NCBI GenBank assembly: GCA_022494885.1
Contig: JAGVSM010004882.1
Coordinates: 62,001 to 126,000 of the forward strand
DNA: 64,000 nt
Source of the DNA: Micrasema longulum
Lineage: Eukaryota; Arthropoda; Insecta; Trichoptera; Brachycentridae
Reading direction: 5' to 3'
Below the pieces are notes generated by a model, which ran no database searches, was not told the DNA's origin, and saw only the letters and a program-made list of their open reading frames with translations. A program made the position numbers and the translations under genes. Positions 11,011 to 23,400 of this stretch are shown here, in pieces (the first letter of the stretch is position 1; each line of letters begins with the position of its first letter).

Positions 11011-11351
11011 CTTCACATAGAACTCACAAAAAAGGAGCATCTTACATGGTCAAGATAGTGGAGGACATTGGTAAAAAAAACCAAAGTAGGCCACACAATG
11101 CCGAACACTCTTCTTGTGGAACGGAAGGCCTGTCGATGACTGTCAACAGGCCGGCTTCTTCTGAAGAGTTATAATTGGTTTCCTCTTCACTAGAACAAAT
11201 GCTAGAGAAGTTCCTAATTGGTCCACTTTAAAATATCCCCTCTAATCCTAACACTTAAAGATAAAAAAAAAACGTTAGTAAAAGCAGAAAAATACACTTT
11301 TATGAATTATAATCCTATAAGCAAGGTGGGAATAGAACAAAAAAATATTGG

Positions 11352-11635
11352 AGGAACGAAGGTAGATAACATTTTAGAAAATATAACTTGGCATTTATAG
11401 GGCTCATTGTCAGTCATAGGCTGGTTTAAGTGGCCGCTTTACGCACTGTGTAATATTCACCATCCTGTCTGTCCAGATCTTTACATTTGTAAATTTCTTC
11501 CAACTGTTGATTTTAGTGAAGTAAAAGAGCCGAAGCCTTTATTGATGCGGGTGAGACTCATCTGACTGATTTATTCCACCTACATACAAGGCAACGGCTG
11601 AAAATGTTTATACTTCTTCTTGGACCTTAAATTAA
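11352..11635 (+). mobile_element. rep-A element
   Basis: The core (catttatagggctcattgtc, ataggctggtttaagtggcc, cactgtgtaatattcacc) is followed by the 3' block (caactgttgattttagtgaa, agagccgaagcctttattg) and cttcttcttggacc. The last of these is also seen in the copy at 49588-49965. Confidence 0.8.
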
Positions 11636-11636
11636 A

Positions 11637-11720
11637 AATATTATTTATTTATTTAACATCTTTATACGCCAAGAGGGCTTTCACATGATAGGCATAAATT
11701 TTGGTATAACGAGTGAATAT
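11637..11720 (-). mobile_element. Retroelement 3' tail (family G)
   Basis: On the minus strand, cccctcttggcgtataaaga-like sequence (tgaaagccctcttggcg) runs to an aaataaataaa end. The same arrangement occurs at 26105-26165 and 38885-38945. Probably the 3' UTR of a LINE. Coding upstream of it is not recognisable. Confidence 0.45.
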
Positions 11721-11999
11721 GTAGGTACTTGTATAGTAAACAACAATAAGATTAAGAATAAAGTATCGAATGCCATTATGTTTTATAGTACTTAAAGGTA
11801 TAAAGATAAAATTCTGCATGTAAGTAGACAGATAAAAAATTAAATGTGTTGAAAAATTATAACAGTTTTAGGGAAAAAAAATATGTTTACAGTAGGCATT
11901 TTTTAAGTGTAGATAAGCGTAACAGAAAAAGTCAGAGTGATTATTGCAGCATTTGAATATTGAAAATTATTGTGATTTTATCGCCGTAAGAATTTAATT
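11721..11999. other. AT-rich spacer
   Basis: Nothing recognised. Confidence 0.4.
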
Positions 12000-12125
12000 A
12001 ATCGCCAATTTACAAGGCGGCGAATGTGGCTAGCCAAATAGTAAAATGCCTAATCGTCGATCAGCCGTTTTACAATACGGAACAGTTTCGTAATTTGGCT
12101 AGGCAGTAATGCAATCCGCCTAAAA
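12000..12125. repeat. Imperfect inverted repeat, about 40-bp arms
   Basis: The left arm contains aaggcggcgaatgtggctagccaaat. The reverse complement of the right arm contains ggcggattgcattactgcctagccaaat. A small foldback element or MITE relic is likely. A related word (cggctaggcgg) occurs near 15966. Confidence 0.45.
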
Positions 12126-12735
12126 TAATTGTTCGACTGCGACACATCGATTCCGATAATAAATTTAATAATTAAATATTTTCACCTGCAATGTCACGGT
12201 AACACTGTAACGCTGTATATATTTCAGATGGTGTTTCGTATATAAAAGAATTAATCCGAATTGGGGACATTTTTTAAGCCCGGAATATGGCACCTTACAC
12301 CTTCCATTGTCTCGACAAAATACGTGGCGAGAACAACAAAGTGTTTTCCGCTCGATATATTTTCGACTATTTTTATTTCCACCTCTTTCCGATAGGATGG
12401 AAACCATTGTATGATAATCACACGGCTTGTGTCAAAAGTCACCGAAATATCTTTTGTTAACGTTTACTTCGGCCGGTCCCCAAGCTTGCCATACCTATTG
12501 GTAGGCCAGTGTTTTGTGTACACACGAGTACCTACTACCGCAGCAGTGCCAAATATCTCAAAATATTGTCAATCTCGCTATACCCTCTGGGAAGTTTATC
12601 GACATTGACAAGAAGTGACGCACACATGCGTACTATCGGAATCGTACAACTATTCAATGATATTATTTTAAAATTATGCGGAATACCTTGACACATATTT
12701 GAACTGAGATGGATTTTTGAAAAGCTATCTAATCT
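12126..12735. other. Unassigned stretch
   Basis: Overlapping short frames on both strands (12165-12442 minus, 12411-12691 plus) without domains. GC is slightly raised near 12470-12620. No repeat match found. Confidence 0.3.
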
Positions 12736-12762
12736 ACATATATTTGGACAAACTCAAAATAG
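12736..12762 (-). mobile_element. rep-A terminal fragment
   Basis: tatttggacaaactcaaaat is the rep-A inverted terminus, here isolated from its core. Confidence 0.5.
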
Positions 12763-12962
12763 TCGGTGAAGTCGGTGGGTAAAATTTAGTACCGGTTTTC
12801 GGGTGTTTCCCAGTAGGTTAAATAATTTGGTAGAAATTTTATTTATTATTTTATTATTTTTCATTTTTTATTCATATAAAAATACACATTACAAAGAAAA
12901 ACGTATCCCTAGCTCTATATAGGCAAGAGCCCCGTGTAAGCTGCATCTAAGTAAGCTGGGCC

Positions 12963-13125
12963 GATAAAGGTTTCAGTTCTTTTATTTCGCAAAAATCAAC
13001 AGATGGCAAAGTTGACGAAATGCGAATGAGCATAGGTAGAACGACAAAAGTTTCACAATATGAAAAGTAAACAGCAAATGTATTTTAAATGCCTAGACTT
13101 CAATTTTTCCATCTCAAAATTTCGT
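12963..13125 (-). mobile_element. rep-A element, degenerate
   Basis: In minus orientation: ataaaggtttcagttctttt, aaaatcaacagatgg, then aaatgcctagacttcaattt. The order is that of rep-A, but the conserved 40-bp core between them is largely replaced. Confidence 0.55.
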
Positions 13126-13190
13126 TTAACATCAAAGTTTATTCTACTTTTGGATTTTGGATTTTATATTTAGCCACGTAGATGTTTTTT

Positions 13191-13705
13191 TCAGGCAGCT
13201 TTTGCTGCGGGCGCACTTATATATCGTGTACTGCAATCTTGTCTAGGTTTTTCTTCCTTCAAAAAAGCATCCAAACAGTTTTTGAACTGGTTGATCGTAA
13301 TGGAATGGACAACTGGGTTAGACAATTTAATCCAGTCTGCAACAACCCTGCACGAAAGGAAGTTATTCTTGGGATTATGATTGGATTTGGGACGATAGAG
13401 CTTCCAGTAATGACCTCGTAAATTAGTGTTGGGATTTAATTGATACATCGCGTTCAGGGGGCAGTCATAGTAATAATTTAGTATCTTATACGTTTCCATC
13501 AAGTCCCCTATCTTCTGTCCTTATTTCAATGATGATAGTACTAGTGCTTTTTATTTTCCATGGTTGGGCATTCTTTTCAGCAGTTTGGGTATTTTCATAG
13601 CACATCTTTGGACTTTTTCCAGTAGCTCGGAGTCTTTAGTAAATTAGCGACTCCACACTTGGTATCCACATTCCGATAGAGATCTTACATAGTTCAGGTA
13701 TTATG
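13191..13705 (-). mobile_element. LINE C-terminal relic (CR1/L2-like)
   Basis: Read from 13705 down: a decayed LLEKVQRCAMKIPKL segment, matching the LLExVQRRATKxI motif, then GDLMETYKILNYYYD (RGDLIETYKIL motif). Next come NPNTNLRGHYWKLYRPKS, NNFLSCRVVADWIKLSN and FKNCLDAFLKE. This motif series is the standard post-RT C-terminus of CR1/L2-group LINE ORF2. The last 104 codons (13191-13502) are open; upstream parts are frame-shifted. Confidence 0.8.
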
Positions 13706-14286
13706 AGAAAAATTCATATTTCATTTCACATGGCGAATGTGGCTCCCTTTCGTACTATGATAAAATAGAGAACTGGCGTTGAATGTCCCTTTGTCGTTCC
13801 CGCGCAAATAAAAAAAGTTATGCTGAATGCAAATTAAAATACATTTCATACAAGAATATCGTTTTTTTTTATTCTTCCAGCAGATTCAATCTTTTAACGT
13901 ACGCAATTGTATACTTTACTCATGGTACACTTGTTTGCATATTGGGTACCGTACATGAGATCTCGAGATAAGTTCCCGACTCATTTAAAAACTAAATAGA
14001 AGTTTAAAAATACCATAAAACAATTTTTGTATTTGTAGGCACCCAAGGCTTAGGGATGGGATCACCTTATTTTCAAATAATTTTTTAATTTAAAAAAAGA
14101 CTATGATCGGTTATTTAATTCAGTGCATTACATACGAGTTGAGGTAAGGGTAGGAAAAGTGATATTTTATATTTATAGGCATGTATAATACGTCAAAACG
14201 AAATTAAACATTGCAGGAAAATTGTGCCTTTCTGGTGGGAAAACGTGTGCAGTAGATCTATAATACATGTACGTTTATTTTGCGGT
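13706..14286. other. Unassigned AT-rich stretch
   Basis: No coding or repeat signal recognised. Confidence 0.4.
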
Positions 14287-14287
14287 C

Positions 14288-14620
14288 TTACCGGGGGCAT
14301 TTCAAATCCGTACAAATAATTTTCCAGATGTGATGTTGAATACAATGAATACTGGTAGCGCTTTTTGGGTTATTATGTCGTGTGTTAGAACGTTCTATCA
14401 TCGACACACTAATCATCTTATACCACTCACCTCTATCGCTACCAGTATGCATTGCAGCATTGGCTGGCGTCCTTAAATTGTCCTTCATGAGTGTTGTCGA
14501 AGTTCCAACAGCACTTGATCTGAACATTACGCATAGCTTAGATACGACAAACGACAAACATGTCACACTTTCATGACTTGTCGCCTTACTGATCCTTCCT
14601 CCACTCCATATACAGCGCAC
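14288..14620 (-). mobile_element. Possible LINE C-terminal fragment
   Basis: An open minus-strand frame of 110 codons with balanced composition. It contains DNLRTPANAAMHTGSDR and GEWYKMISVSMIERS. The pattern of a small-residue helix, DR, EW, then a short basic tail recalls the last segment of RTE-type LINE ORFs (DRxxWRxxV), but the match is weak. It could instead be a non-transposon exon. The opposite strand is also partly open. Confidence 0.25.
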
Positions 14621-15182
14621 AGCATATCACACATACCACATACTTTGTTCTTACATTGTACATCGGGTAAGAATAATAAGTAAACAAGTCCGTTTTTGTT
14701 TTACGCAAACCTTAAAGTCATATAACATTGTTTCTTTTATGGGTGCCTTATTACTGAGGATCGCCATTAATACTGACATCTGCAACTCTGTTACCTAGGG
14801 GAGAGTGCTCACGAACGGGACAATTGTCTCCCAGCCAAAGCTACTGTCTCAAAAAATATTCTACATCAGCAGCACGATAAAAACTGGATTAGCCTATAAA
14901 CCGCAGGTTTTTGCCAGCAGTGAAACAAGCTAGACGTGTTTAAGTTTGTTAAAACTTCTGTATTTAGGTATGTATGTGCACCTATTAGTACATGTAATAT
15001 TTGAAGTTTATTCTCAAAGGATATTTCAAATTAAGTTTTAACAAAATTACTAAAATAAAACCTTTTTGGTTTAGGAGTTTTCCTAAAAATCAGGCATTTA
15101 CTTGAATGGCACATGTACATGAACAGTGATCATTCATGGGATACTTCCACACACATGTTCAAATAAAATGCATATACTTTTC
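14621..15182. other. Unassigned stretch
   Basis: No gene seen. The phrase attcatggga occurs near 15132 and again near 15737, which may mark a decayed repeat. Confidence 0.35.
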
Positions 15183-15220
15183 CAATGGAGTGTCCTATCC
15201 ACCACCGGGTGCTATTATAG
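15183..15220 (+). mobile_element. SINE-C 3' fragment
   Basis: gtgtcctatccaccaccggg corresponds to the 3' body of SINE-C (consensus around gccctatgcaccattaggtg). Only this short piece survives. Confidence 0.4.
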
Positions 15221-16184
15221 GGTTAATTGAAAAAAAATAATATCGAAGCGCAAATAAATAATTATATCATCAATCTGATACCAAGTATCACATATGTGAT
15301 GGAGAATACAAATTAATATAGTATTGTGCAATGGCTTGAATTCAAAATGTGTAGAATATCTTGGAAATTTAGGATCTATGGATTTTTTTTTGCCAAAAAT
15401 ATTTTTAAGTCTCTCGTTAGTAAATAATAATTTTAAAAACTGTGTATTAGAGATATTATAAAATATCTACGCAAAACAAACTAAGCGATTGTTTTATTAA
15501 ATGTATTTTTTTAGAGTTTTGTAGTTTTTTTATTTTTATCTCTTTACAGTATTTATGCATTTAAGCATTTATGCTTCTACTGCAATTATAATTGTTTAAA
15601 AAAATATAAATATGTACCTTTACATGTGGCTTAATATTATGTGCAGGTGTTTACTTATTTTTTTTAGTTTAAACATATTTTTTTCAACCAATCTTTTATT
15701 TTAAATTATGTCCTATTCCAGGTATACTAGTGTCCCATTCATGGGAAGGTGTTTATGAATAGAACATATTTAGATTTTATTTCAATTAGATTTTGTAGGC
15801 ACGAAAGTTTAACCAAATATTTGTAATTTGAGGATCGAATAAAAAAAACCAGGATTACTTTTTGTGATTTCGTTTGAGGAGAAAAGTTAGTGAGGTTATA
15901 TAAAAAAATATCCTATTCATAGCTATACTTTTCCCTACACGGCTATCCATCGACTCGGCTAGGCGGATAGACGCAGTTAATGAAGAACCGATAACAGTCT
16001 CGATGTAAACGTAAAGTTTAAAAAAAAAGGTCTTCTTATCGAGAATTGCATTAATAAACCAATCGCAGCATGTTTCGTTTGCCTGCTTAATGAGAAGATG
16101 CCATATGTTAAAAAAGTCAACATTTCAGTATTTCGTTCTCAAAAACATTTCAGCCTATGTTAAAATATCAATCCTCTTGATTAA
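15221..16184. other. AT-rich stretch
   Basis: No coding or repeat assignment. Confidence 0.4.
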
Positions 16185-16450
16185 ATATGTCATCAAGCGG
16201 AGGCGATACGATTGGCTTGGCTATGTGCTGCGGATGCCTCCTGAGAGCCTTAACCACGCTTGCCTATTTTGCAAGGCATCAGGTTCTCGACGTCCCGTCA
16301 CTGCTGACTGTTCGTCGGCAGTTCATGTCAGAACTATGGGACGTGAACCTGACTTGGGAGGATGTACCGGAGCTGGCAGCTGACAGAGATGCTTGGAGGA
16401 TCTTTGTGGACATTATTTGTTTCAACTAGGGAGCGGACATGGAATAATGA
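16185..16450 (+). mobile_element. LINE 3'-end relic, family P
   Basis: Frames near 16185-16440 give RRRYDWLGYVLRMPPESLNHAC, the WLGHVLRMPxxSL motif near the C-terminus of RTE/CR1-type LINE ORFs. Next come GSRRP, LTWEDVPELAADRDAWRIFV, and a terminus agggagcggacatgg. The copy at 29525-29830 matches it nucleotide by nucleotide in the same order. Frameshifts separate the motifs. Confidence 0.75.
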
Positions 16451-16704
16451 GTGATACAATATTTAGCTAGAGGGTTAAATCCAGCATTTGTCTTGCCAGT
16501 ATTACTTGTTTAGGGACATTAAAACTAACAGAATAATAATCATCTGAAAACAAGATGATTATTATTGATATTTCGTGTATACATTAGATGTATCTATTTA
16601 TAAACTCTTGGGATATAATTTCTATTTTTTTTGCTGATGGTAAAGTATGTTGTTTCTCTGTTGATGGATATTGATGTTGATGGATACGTCGTATAAAAAT
16701 GATA

Positions 16705-16940
16705 AACAAAAAACAACTGTGGTGAAGAACATTTTAGAGAAGGAAATACGGAAGTCGATGCATTTACATGGCACTTGACCTGTTATTGGCTGGTTTAAGT
16801 GGTCACATTACACACCTTGTAACATTTACCATTTTGCCTATGTTTGAACATCAATATTTTTAAAATTCTTTATGATATAGGGTTGAAATCTAGTTTTTTG
16901 TTCGCAAACGTTTGAACAAACTCTAAACTATTTGTGGAGT
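16705..16940 (+). mobile_element. rep-A element
   Basis: aaaacaactgtggtgaagaa, the core (atttacatggcacttgacct, tattggctggtttaagtgg) and a terminal cgcaaacgtttgaacaaact. The 3' block is shortened. Confidence 0.75.
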
Positions 16941-16959
16941 TACATCACAGTTATTATGA

Positions 16960-17230
16960 GGAGCACTTTGAGTACCGCTTACGGCTGCGACTGGTGCGAG
17001 GCACGAGGTGAGCCCGCTGTAAAACCCACACACGATTGTTCACTGTCTTGTCTCTGAACAATTAAAATACACGTCATAGCACTAGGAGACAAAGCGTTCG
17101 TAGCGCGACATACTAATCCGGTGTATATTTCTACTACATACCTTAGCTCTGCACCTGTATTGTGAAGTGTGGATGTGGCGACTGAACAATACGCTAACGG
17201 TAAACTGACATGCCGAAACCTTATTGTCAC
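16960..17230 (-). CDS. Unrecognised open frame in a GC-richer patch
   Basis: An 83-codon minus-strand frame (16979-17230, MTIRFRHVSLPLAYC, then CRATNALSPSAMTCI) lies in sequence less AT-rich than its surroundings. No domain, no repeat match and no strong splice context. It may be part of an unrecognised mobile element. Kept only as a candidate. Confidence 0.15.
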
Positions 17231-18300
17231 TCCTTAGATCTAACAGAAATTAACCAGATTCCTGCCTGCCACTTGACAGTTGTCATGGTGCGTACCATTC
17301 CAGATGCCAAACACGCCTGATTAGTTATTGAAATGTCTTTTTGGCACATTAAATCTATGTAAAATTTATTTTGGGTTATGATAATCGAGAAAGATATGGC
17401 CAAATGCCAACAATTTACAACATATTATATTCCTTTTCATTATCCATGTTCGCAAACATATAGAGCGCGAGGCGTCCGCAGTCCACAAAGTGCCTGGCTC
17501 CAGTAAAAGAACTTCTTCAACATACCCGTAAACCGTTTTAAAGACCGTGGATCTTCCTAACGGTTTCCTTTAAAAAAAACATTTTTTTGGCAATGAACGA
17601 GTTGCTCATTTCAATTTCATAAACCGCCATCGTAATTGACTTTGACTGTACCGCTTTCATTATCCTTTCACTGTGAGTCTGGCAAATTACACGGAGGACT
17701 TATGCCTGGCTCCAGGCTTCTCTCACTTCTCTGAGAAGAGTAGTTTCCGCCCCGTTCAGACGTGAAGCACTGACGATTTGCAAGCACACGCCGCTCTGAG
17801 TCGTCCGGACGTGAATCAGATGCCTTATAAAATAGACATATCCTAAGTGAGTTAATCGCACCACATTAATTATTAGTCTATTTTATACTTTCTTGAATGG
17901 TTAATTAATTTTGAATGCGTTAAAATTTACAATACTCATTATCACTTTAAGATTTCTAGTGTGTGGTAAATAGCGTAGAATAAACAGTTATGTATTATTT
18001 GAGCCCAAATACTGACTACTGTTTATCGATATGCTCCATTTTGTTTACCTCCTCACCTAGATACTAATTGGTAAGATCGACCACCCAATTATGAAAGAGA
18101 CGTCCATGTAATCTATACGGGCAAATATTTCTTAAAGTTCTAAGCTTTTTATAAATCCATACCTACACTTTTTTTTCACGTTTTATTAAAAAAATTACAT
18201 ATGTTCTATTTATTTTATTTTGACTTTTATTTATAAATTATACAAGTTTAGTTACAACAACTCAATTCGGGAACAAAAACAATATTATTTTACAATATAT
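17231..18300. other. Unassigned stretch, GC-richer to 17830
   Basis: Between 17440 and 17830 GC is raised, and gcctggctcca occurs twice (near 17490 and 17703). No frame with a recognisable domain. Confidence 0.3.
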
Positions 18301-18500
18301 CTTTAACTTCACTAAAATCAACAGATGGAAGAATTGAAGAAATATGGATGTTCAAACAAAGGCAAAATGGTGAATGTTCCACAGTGTGTAAAGTGGCCAC
18401 TCAAACCAGCCAATGACAGGTCATAAGCCCTGTAAATGCCTTGACTTCCATATTCCTCTATTTAAAGTATTCTCCATCCCTGTTGTAATTTGTTAATATT
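18301..18500 (-). mobile_element. rep-A element
   Basis: Minus-oriented copy with 3' block (cttcactaaaatcaacagat), core (accagccaatgacaggtcat, aagccctgtaaatgcc) and 5' end (tccatccctgttgtaatttg). Well preserved. Confidence 0.8.
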
Positions 18501-18533
18501 AGTTTACATTATAAAATATTAAACGATAATTGT

Positions 18534-18568
18534 CCCGATAAACTATGAACTAATAGTTTATCATCGGG
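18534..18568. repeat. Short hairpin
   Basis: CCCGATAAACTAT pairs with ATAGTTTATCATCGGG apart from a 3-nt bulge. It directly follows a rep-A copy. Function unknown. Confidence 0.5.
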
Positions 18569-19560
18569 TGCTCAGACATTAGTGTTAATAAAAAAAAATA
18601 AAAAAATTCAGACACAAATAAATCCGCGTCCAAAACAAGTTTGAAATAGTCAAAAAGCATAAAAAAGAAGAAAGGAGAAAAATACAGTGAAATTAAAGAA
18701 TAAACATACATATTGGTTATGGTTTTAATGCTTTTAAAAAGAAAAATGGTGGTAAATGCAACTTAATTAAAATCGAGTAAAAAATAAAATAAAAATACAA
18801 ATTTATATTTAAATCTTTAAAAAAATACACATAGGTTTGTTAAAATTCAAAGTTCATATTTAAATTTAAGATTTAAAACTATATAAATAAAAGTCTGAGG
18901 TGATGTAAAATTAATAAAATTTTACAGAGGATAAAAACATAGGATTTTTAAAATTAAAGTCGTACACACATAATAAATGAAAATAGAAACAGTCTTTCTT
19001 CTAATCACTTTCGTAATAAAATTGAAATGTTATTTCAACTATCACATGTTTTCAAGATATGGCAGCATATGAAATATTTTCAGAAAAATATAATCAAATG
19101 TTCTGTGTCCATATTTATTATTTAATTAAGGTACAACTAGACCATCAACAGATGTAAATCTTGTCATATAATTGTGATCTAATTTATTTTCATACATTGA
19201 GCTCAACATATGTTAAAATAATTTACTCCATAAAATACCCTTAACTAAAATATATTTTTTTATAAATAATTACAGTATTACGTGTCTGACTGTATTTATA
19301 TGTTGGTGCAATCAATTTGACAAGTGCATATTGAACATTTGGTACATATTTAATATTTGTTGCACAATAATGTCCCCTGGTGATCGCGATGGATTCGACC
19401 AAAGGCAAATAAACTAATCTTAGTGTAGAGAGAAGAACTAAAAGCTTTAATTTGTTTCCTTGGTAACTACGGATCTCAACCGTTTGCATGTTTTTATAAT
19501 GTGTAGATATGTGCCACTTAAAAGAGCAATTGATGAATTTTGTGGATAAAAAAGTTTGTT
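18569..19560. other. AT-rich stretch
   Basis: Poly-A-rich, many short frames, nothing recognised. Confidence 0.45.
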
Positions 19561-19880
19561 TTATAATGATTACAAACATTCGTTTTTTATGGATCCCAAT
19601 CAGATTCTTTCCTTAAATTCCTTATAATTCCTACCCATTTATTTATTTTTAATATATTTTCAGTAATGTTAAAACAATACTAACTGACACAAAATAGAAT
19701 TCATACATAAAGTGCGCCCCTGTTGGTAGAAGAGCAGAGTTTGAAATTAATTATTTTAAGTTTTGGAATTTAATTATAAACAAGTCCTTGGATACCTACT
19801 TAAATGCAACATTTTAATATGAATTATTTTTAGATTTCGAATTCAATTATAAGCAAGTACCTAGGCTCCTGCCTATTAAC
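19561..19880 (-). repeat. Dispersed repeat F, copy 1
   Basis: Its reverse complement matches 33400-33725 over more than 250 bp at an estimated 75-80 percent. Shared words include ggatcccaat/attgggatcc, aaagaatct, accaacaggggcgcacttta and ttatgtatgaattc. No coding capacity; class unknown. Confidence 0.7.
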
Positions 19881-20580
19881 AAAAAGATACACCACCTTTT
19901 TTCCTTTTATCCGAATAGTTTTTACACGCTTTCACGTACAATCAGGCATTTGGGTTTAAAATAAAATATCAAGAACACGTCAAAACCGGCTGGCGGTTTA
20001 GAATGACTAAATACGCATTGGTCATAATTGTAAAGGGCTCAGGGTGCATATATATGTACTAATAGGTCAATAGTTTAATATAAGAAAACCGAACCTGTTT
20101 CTTTGGTTACGTAGAAGCATTATGAAGTAAACTTTGTATTTATACTTTATAATGTTTTGATTTGAGAGGAAACGCGATCAAACTTTTGTTCATATAAACG
20201 TATTCCCGTATTTTCACCCTGGATAATGGCACTTTAAATATTTACCATCGGCGTGTCTCAACTGTTTTGTTTATTGATGAATAGTTTATTATTGGAACAA
20301 GAACCATCCAAGAATCCATAAAAACGTCCAGTTTTATCTGCGGTCTTCGGGCGCACGGTATACAAATGTGATAACTATTTTTGAAAAACACAAAACGTAC
20401 CGATACAGAAAATTTCATTCTGATTCTTAGTTTTAAGGTGCGGAAAATTGGACAGCGAAACATCGATTTTGTCTAGTTTTTGTCAGTTGTCTTTTTTCCA
20501 AAGAATTGCACAAAAAAAATGTACTTCTTCATATATAATTTTAACGAAAAACCAAATTTGATTTTATTTTATTTTGTTTA
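19881..20580. other. Unassigned stretch
   Basis: Small frames without domains (for example 20242-20463 minus). No repeat match found. Confidence 0.35.
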
Positions 20581-20762
20581 TCAACAATATTTTTAATTTT
20601 GTCCAAATTTTTGTAGACAAGGACTGGATTCAACTCCCTGGGGAACTGTTTATATTAACAGATTACAACAGAGATTAAGAACTTTTTAGAGAAGGCAATA
20701 TATAAGTCCAGGCATCTACAGGGCTTATGACCTGTCATTGGCTGGTTTAAGTGGCCATTTTT
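20581..20762 (+). mobile_element. rep-A 5' half, truncated
   Basis: Starts with the inverted terminus (aattttgtccaaatttttgt) followed by ggattcaactccctggggaa and the full core to taagtggccattt, where it stops abruptly at an A-run. Confidence 0.8.
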
Positions 20763-21080
20763 TAAAAAAAAACTTTAAATTTATTTGCTGATATTATATT
20801 AGTTGACTACTTTTTTGTTCATTGAGATCAGATAATTGTAATTTTTTATTCCTTTGAAAAAAAAACTTCTTTGACCATTACTTGTTTGGAATTTAGGAAT
20901 TTAGATATTATTGATCTTTCGATTGTGTTCATTTAACATATATATATACGAGTATGTACCCAAATCTAGCAATAGCAAAGCATTGCCGGGCTCAGCTCAT
21001 TATATTTATTAAAAAAAAAGAACGGAACTAATGTTAAGACTATACATTAAACCAATATGGGTACTTTTTACATGATTTTT
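20763..21080. other. AT-rich spacer
   Basis: The words acgagtatgt and aaatctagcaatagcaaagc recur near 22440-22490, so about 60 bp (20930-20995 and 22425-22500) is a short dispersed duplication of unknown class. Confidence 0.45.
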
Positions 21081-21248
21081 TTTGCACCACAACAGGCCAG
21101 GAGGTCTAATTACAGTGGTGAATTACATCACAGAGCACCCAGGCTTGAGAAAAATCACATTTTAATGTTTTTGTTCTCACCGGGAATCGAACCCAGAACC
21201 TTTCGTGCGTGAATCAAGCGTCTTGACCACTACACCACGGAAGCCGCC
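21081..21248 (-). mobile_element. SINE-B, nearly complete
   Basis: On the minus strand the head reads ggcggcttccgtggtgtagt with an A-box-like TGGTGTAGTGG, and the B box GGTTCGATTCC matches the pol III consensus. The body and tail end ccaggcttgggtg-like and tggcctgttgtggtgcaaa. It is an inserted tRNA-derived SINE and not a working tRNA gene: the acceptor and anticodon stems are not completed. Confidence 0.85.
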
Positions 21249-23164
21249 GGTAGGCCGCCGGTTTTGTAGTAGGATCTCGGCATGCGAAAGAGTTTTTTTT
21301 TAATACGAAGTACAACAATTTATTTAATGGTTTGTCTCCTATAGGGCAAACAAATATTGACAAAGACTGAAAAATCATTCAAACAACTTTCACTTTTTTA
21401 CGAAAAAAGAAAGAATTATATGCATACAATATAATAATACTGGACATACATCGCCGTGACTGTAAATAAGTTAGTACTTCCAGAATGTGTAGGGATTTGT
21501 TTGTTCGAGTTAAATATGTGAAGAAGATTTTAGCGGCACTTATTAGGAATACGCATACACGCGTAATGTTTATTACAACTTTATGGTTTATATTTATTTT
21601 AAACAAGTGTGACATGTGGGGCAAAGGTGGGTGGGAAGATTGGCTTTCACGTCTAAAAGTACGAAAATCAACAACTCTCTTTAAGAAGAGTCAGGTATAA
21701 AAATGTTTGTCCTCAAATAATAACATGGAATTATTTTATTAATTGTTATGCCTTCAGGGCTTCTACATTCAAATGGTACAAATTTATTTCAATTAAAAAA
21801 ACGCATTTTTATTGGGTTGAGTGCATTCTTTTAATACCCGTGTGGAGCGGAAATGTATTACATAAGATAAAATAATTAACATGATATTAAATTTGTAAAT
21901 TGCGCATTCGGCATTACAATGAGTAAAATAAATATACACAAATATCCTTAGTCAAAAAATATATTTAAGAAAGTACAAATTCGCAGGGAAAATAGGGTTT
22001 TTAAGTGAATTACTAGGTGGACATGCGTGGGAGAGGGTTTGATGAATAGGTATTTGAACAAAGTTTTTCTATCACTCTCTCTCAGATTTGTCTTAATTGT
22101 GCTTAAAAAACAACTAATTGTACGACTGATTATATCCAAGAAAAATATGTAAAATCGAGATCTCATAGTCCCGTTTCCCGCACCACAAAACTCAACAGAT
22201 TTTGTTTTTTTTTTTAAGAAAAATTATACAAAAGTCATTTTCTGTATCGGAACGTTCTGCTTTAAAAAAAAAAATTTCTCACATTTTTTGTACACCGCTA
22301 TGCACAATCTTTATTCATAACCTCACAATTTATGTAATCCGAAACACAAACATAATAATGTATATGTACATATCTAACTTTAACTGAATACAATAATAAA
22401 TTCATATCAAGCTTTCGATTGTGTTCATTTAATATTTACGAGTAATATACATAAACGAGTATGTTCTTAAATCTAGCAATAGCAAAGCATAACCGGGTTT
22501 AGCTCGTACTTTGTAATATCCAATTATAATGTATTAGTAAATGTTTTAAATTTAAAGTAAAAAAACATTTACACGGGTTCTTCTTATACCTATAAATTGG
22601 GAGAAAAAAGTCAATATTTGAAGGTGCGAATATTTTATTGTTTCGCGCGTTGAAAAGTAAAACACATTTGAATAAATTATGACGTTATTCGGAAAAGGCA
22701 CGTCTAAGAAAAAACTTGTAAAAATAAAATCGATAATTTTACTCGTATATTAAACGTTATGATAAAGTTCTTCTGTCAGAAGAGTCAAATCTTGTATTTT
22801 GGTTGTGGAATTGTAGATAATATTTATTTGTCGGTTAGGAGGCGTTTTCCCCAGGTATTTGGATATTTTTTTCGGAGAGGGGATGGTTTATGAAGAAGCT
22901 ATTTGACTTCAGCCTGAAGTGGAAAGGGTGAGGAAAAACACCAATATACTGGAACAATCATATCAAGATTTCATAAGGATGTTGCAATTTGCTTAGACCA
23001 GACGATTAACCCGTTATTGATAACTACCCACTAGTAGTACTAAGTCAATATTTTAACGAACTAAAGGGTTTTTTTTTCCAGTTACATTTTCATTAATTTG
23101 ATTGATATTATCATCACCGTTGATCACAGATCAAAAAAACATTATTTCTCCATTTAAAAACTTG
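21249..23164. other. AT-rich stretch
   Basis: Only short frames. The best (21485-21700 plus) has no domain and is overlapped by a minus-strand frame. A 60-bp duplication partner of 20930-20995 lies at 22425-22500. Confidence 0.4.
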
Positions 23165-23400
23165 AGTTTTTTTATTATTAATAAAACATATAATCCAAAA
23201 ATTACATATTATACTCCCAGGAGTTATTAAAGAAACTCATTTGGGACCGTACATAAGAAAAAACATTTTTTTGACAATACATAATATCATACAAATTAAT
23301 ACATCCGAAATAAAAAGAAAACATTATTGTATAAGAAACATAAAACACCATCTTATATAAACTACATTAAAAATTATCACAATCAAAAAGATTTAAGAAA
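23165..23400 (-). mobile_element. LINE 3' end, family Q
   Basis: On the minus strand, ggtcccaaatgagtttcttt, then aactcctgggagtataatat, then an aataataaaa end. The same end occurs at 63595-63690 on the plus strand, with coding remnants upstream. This copy is 5' truncated to the UTR. Confidence 0.65.

Noticed and set aside
21181..21248. tRNA-like sequence with A and B boxes
   Set aside because: Part of SINE-B, which recurs with a non-tRNA body and tail. The cloverleaf stems do not close.
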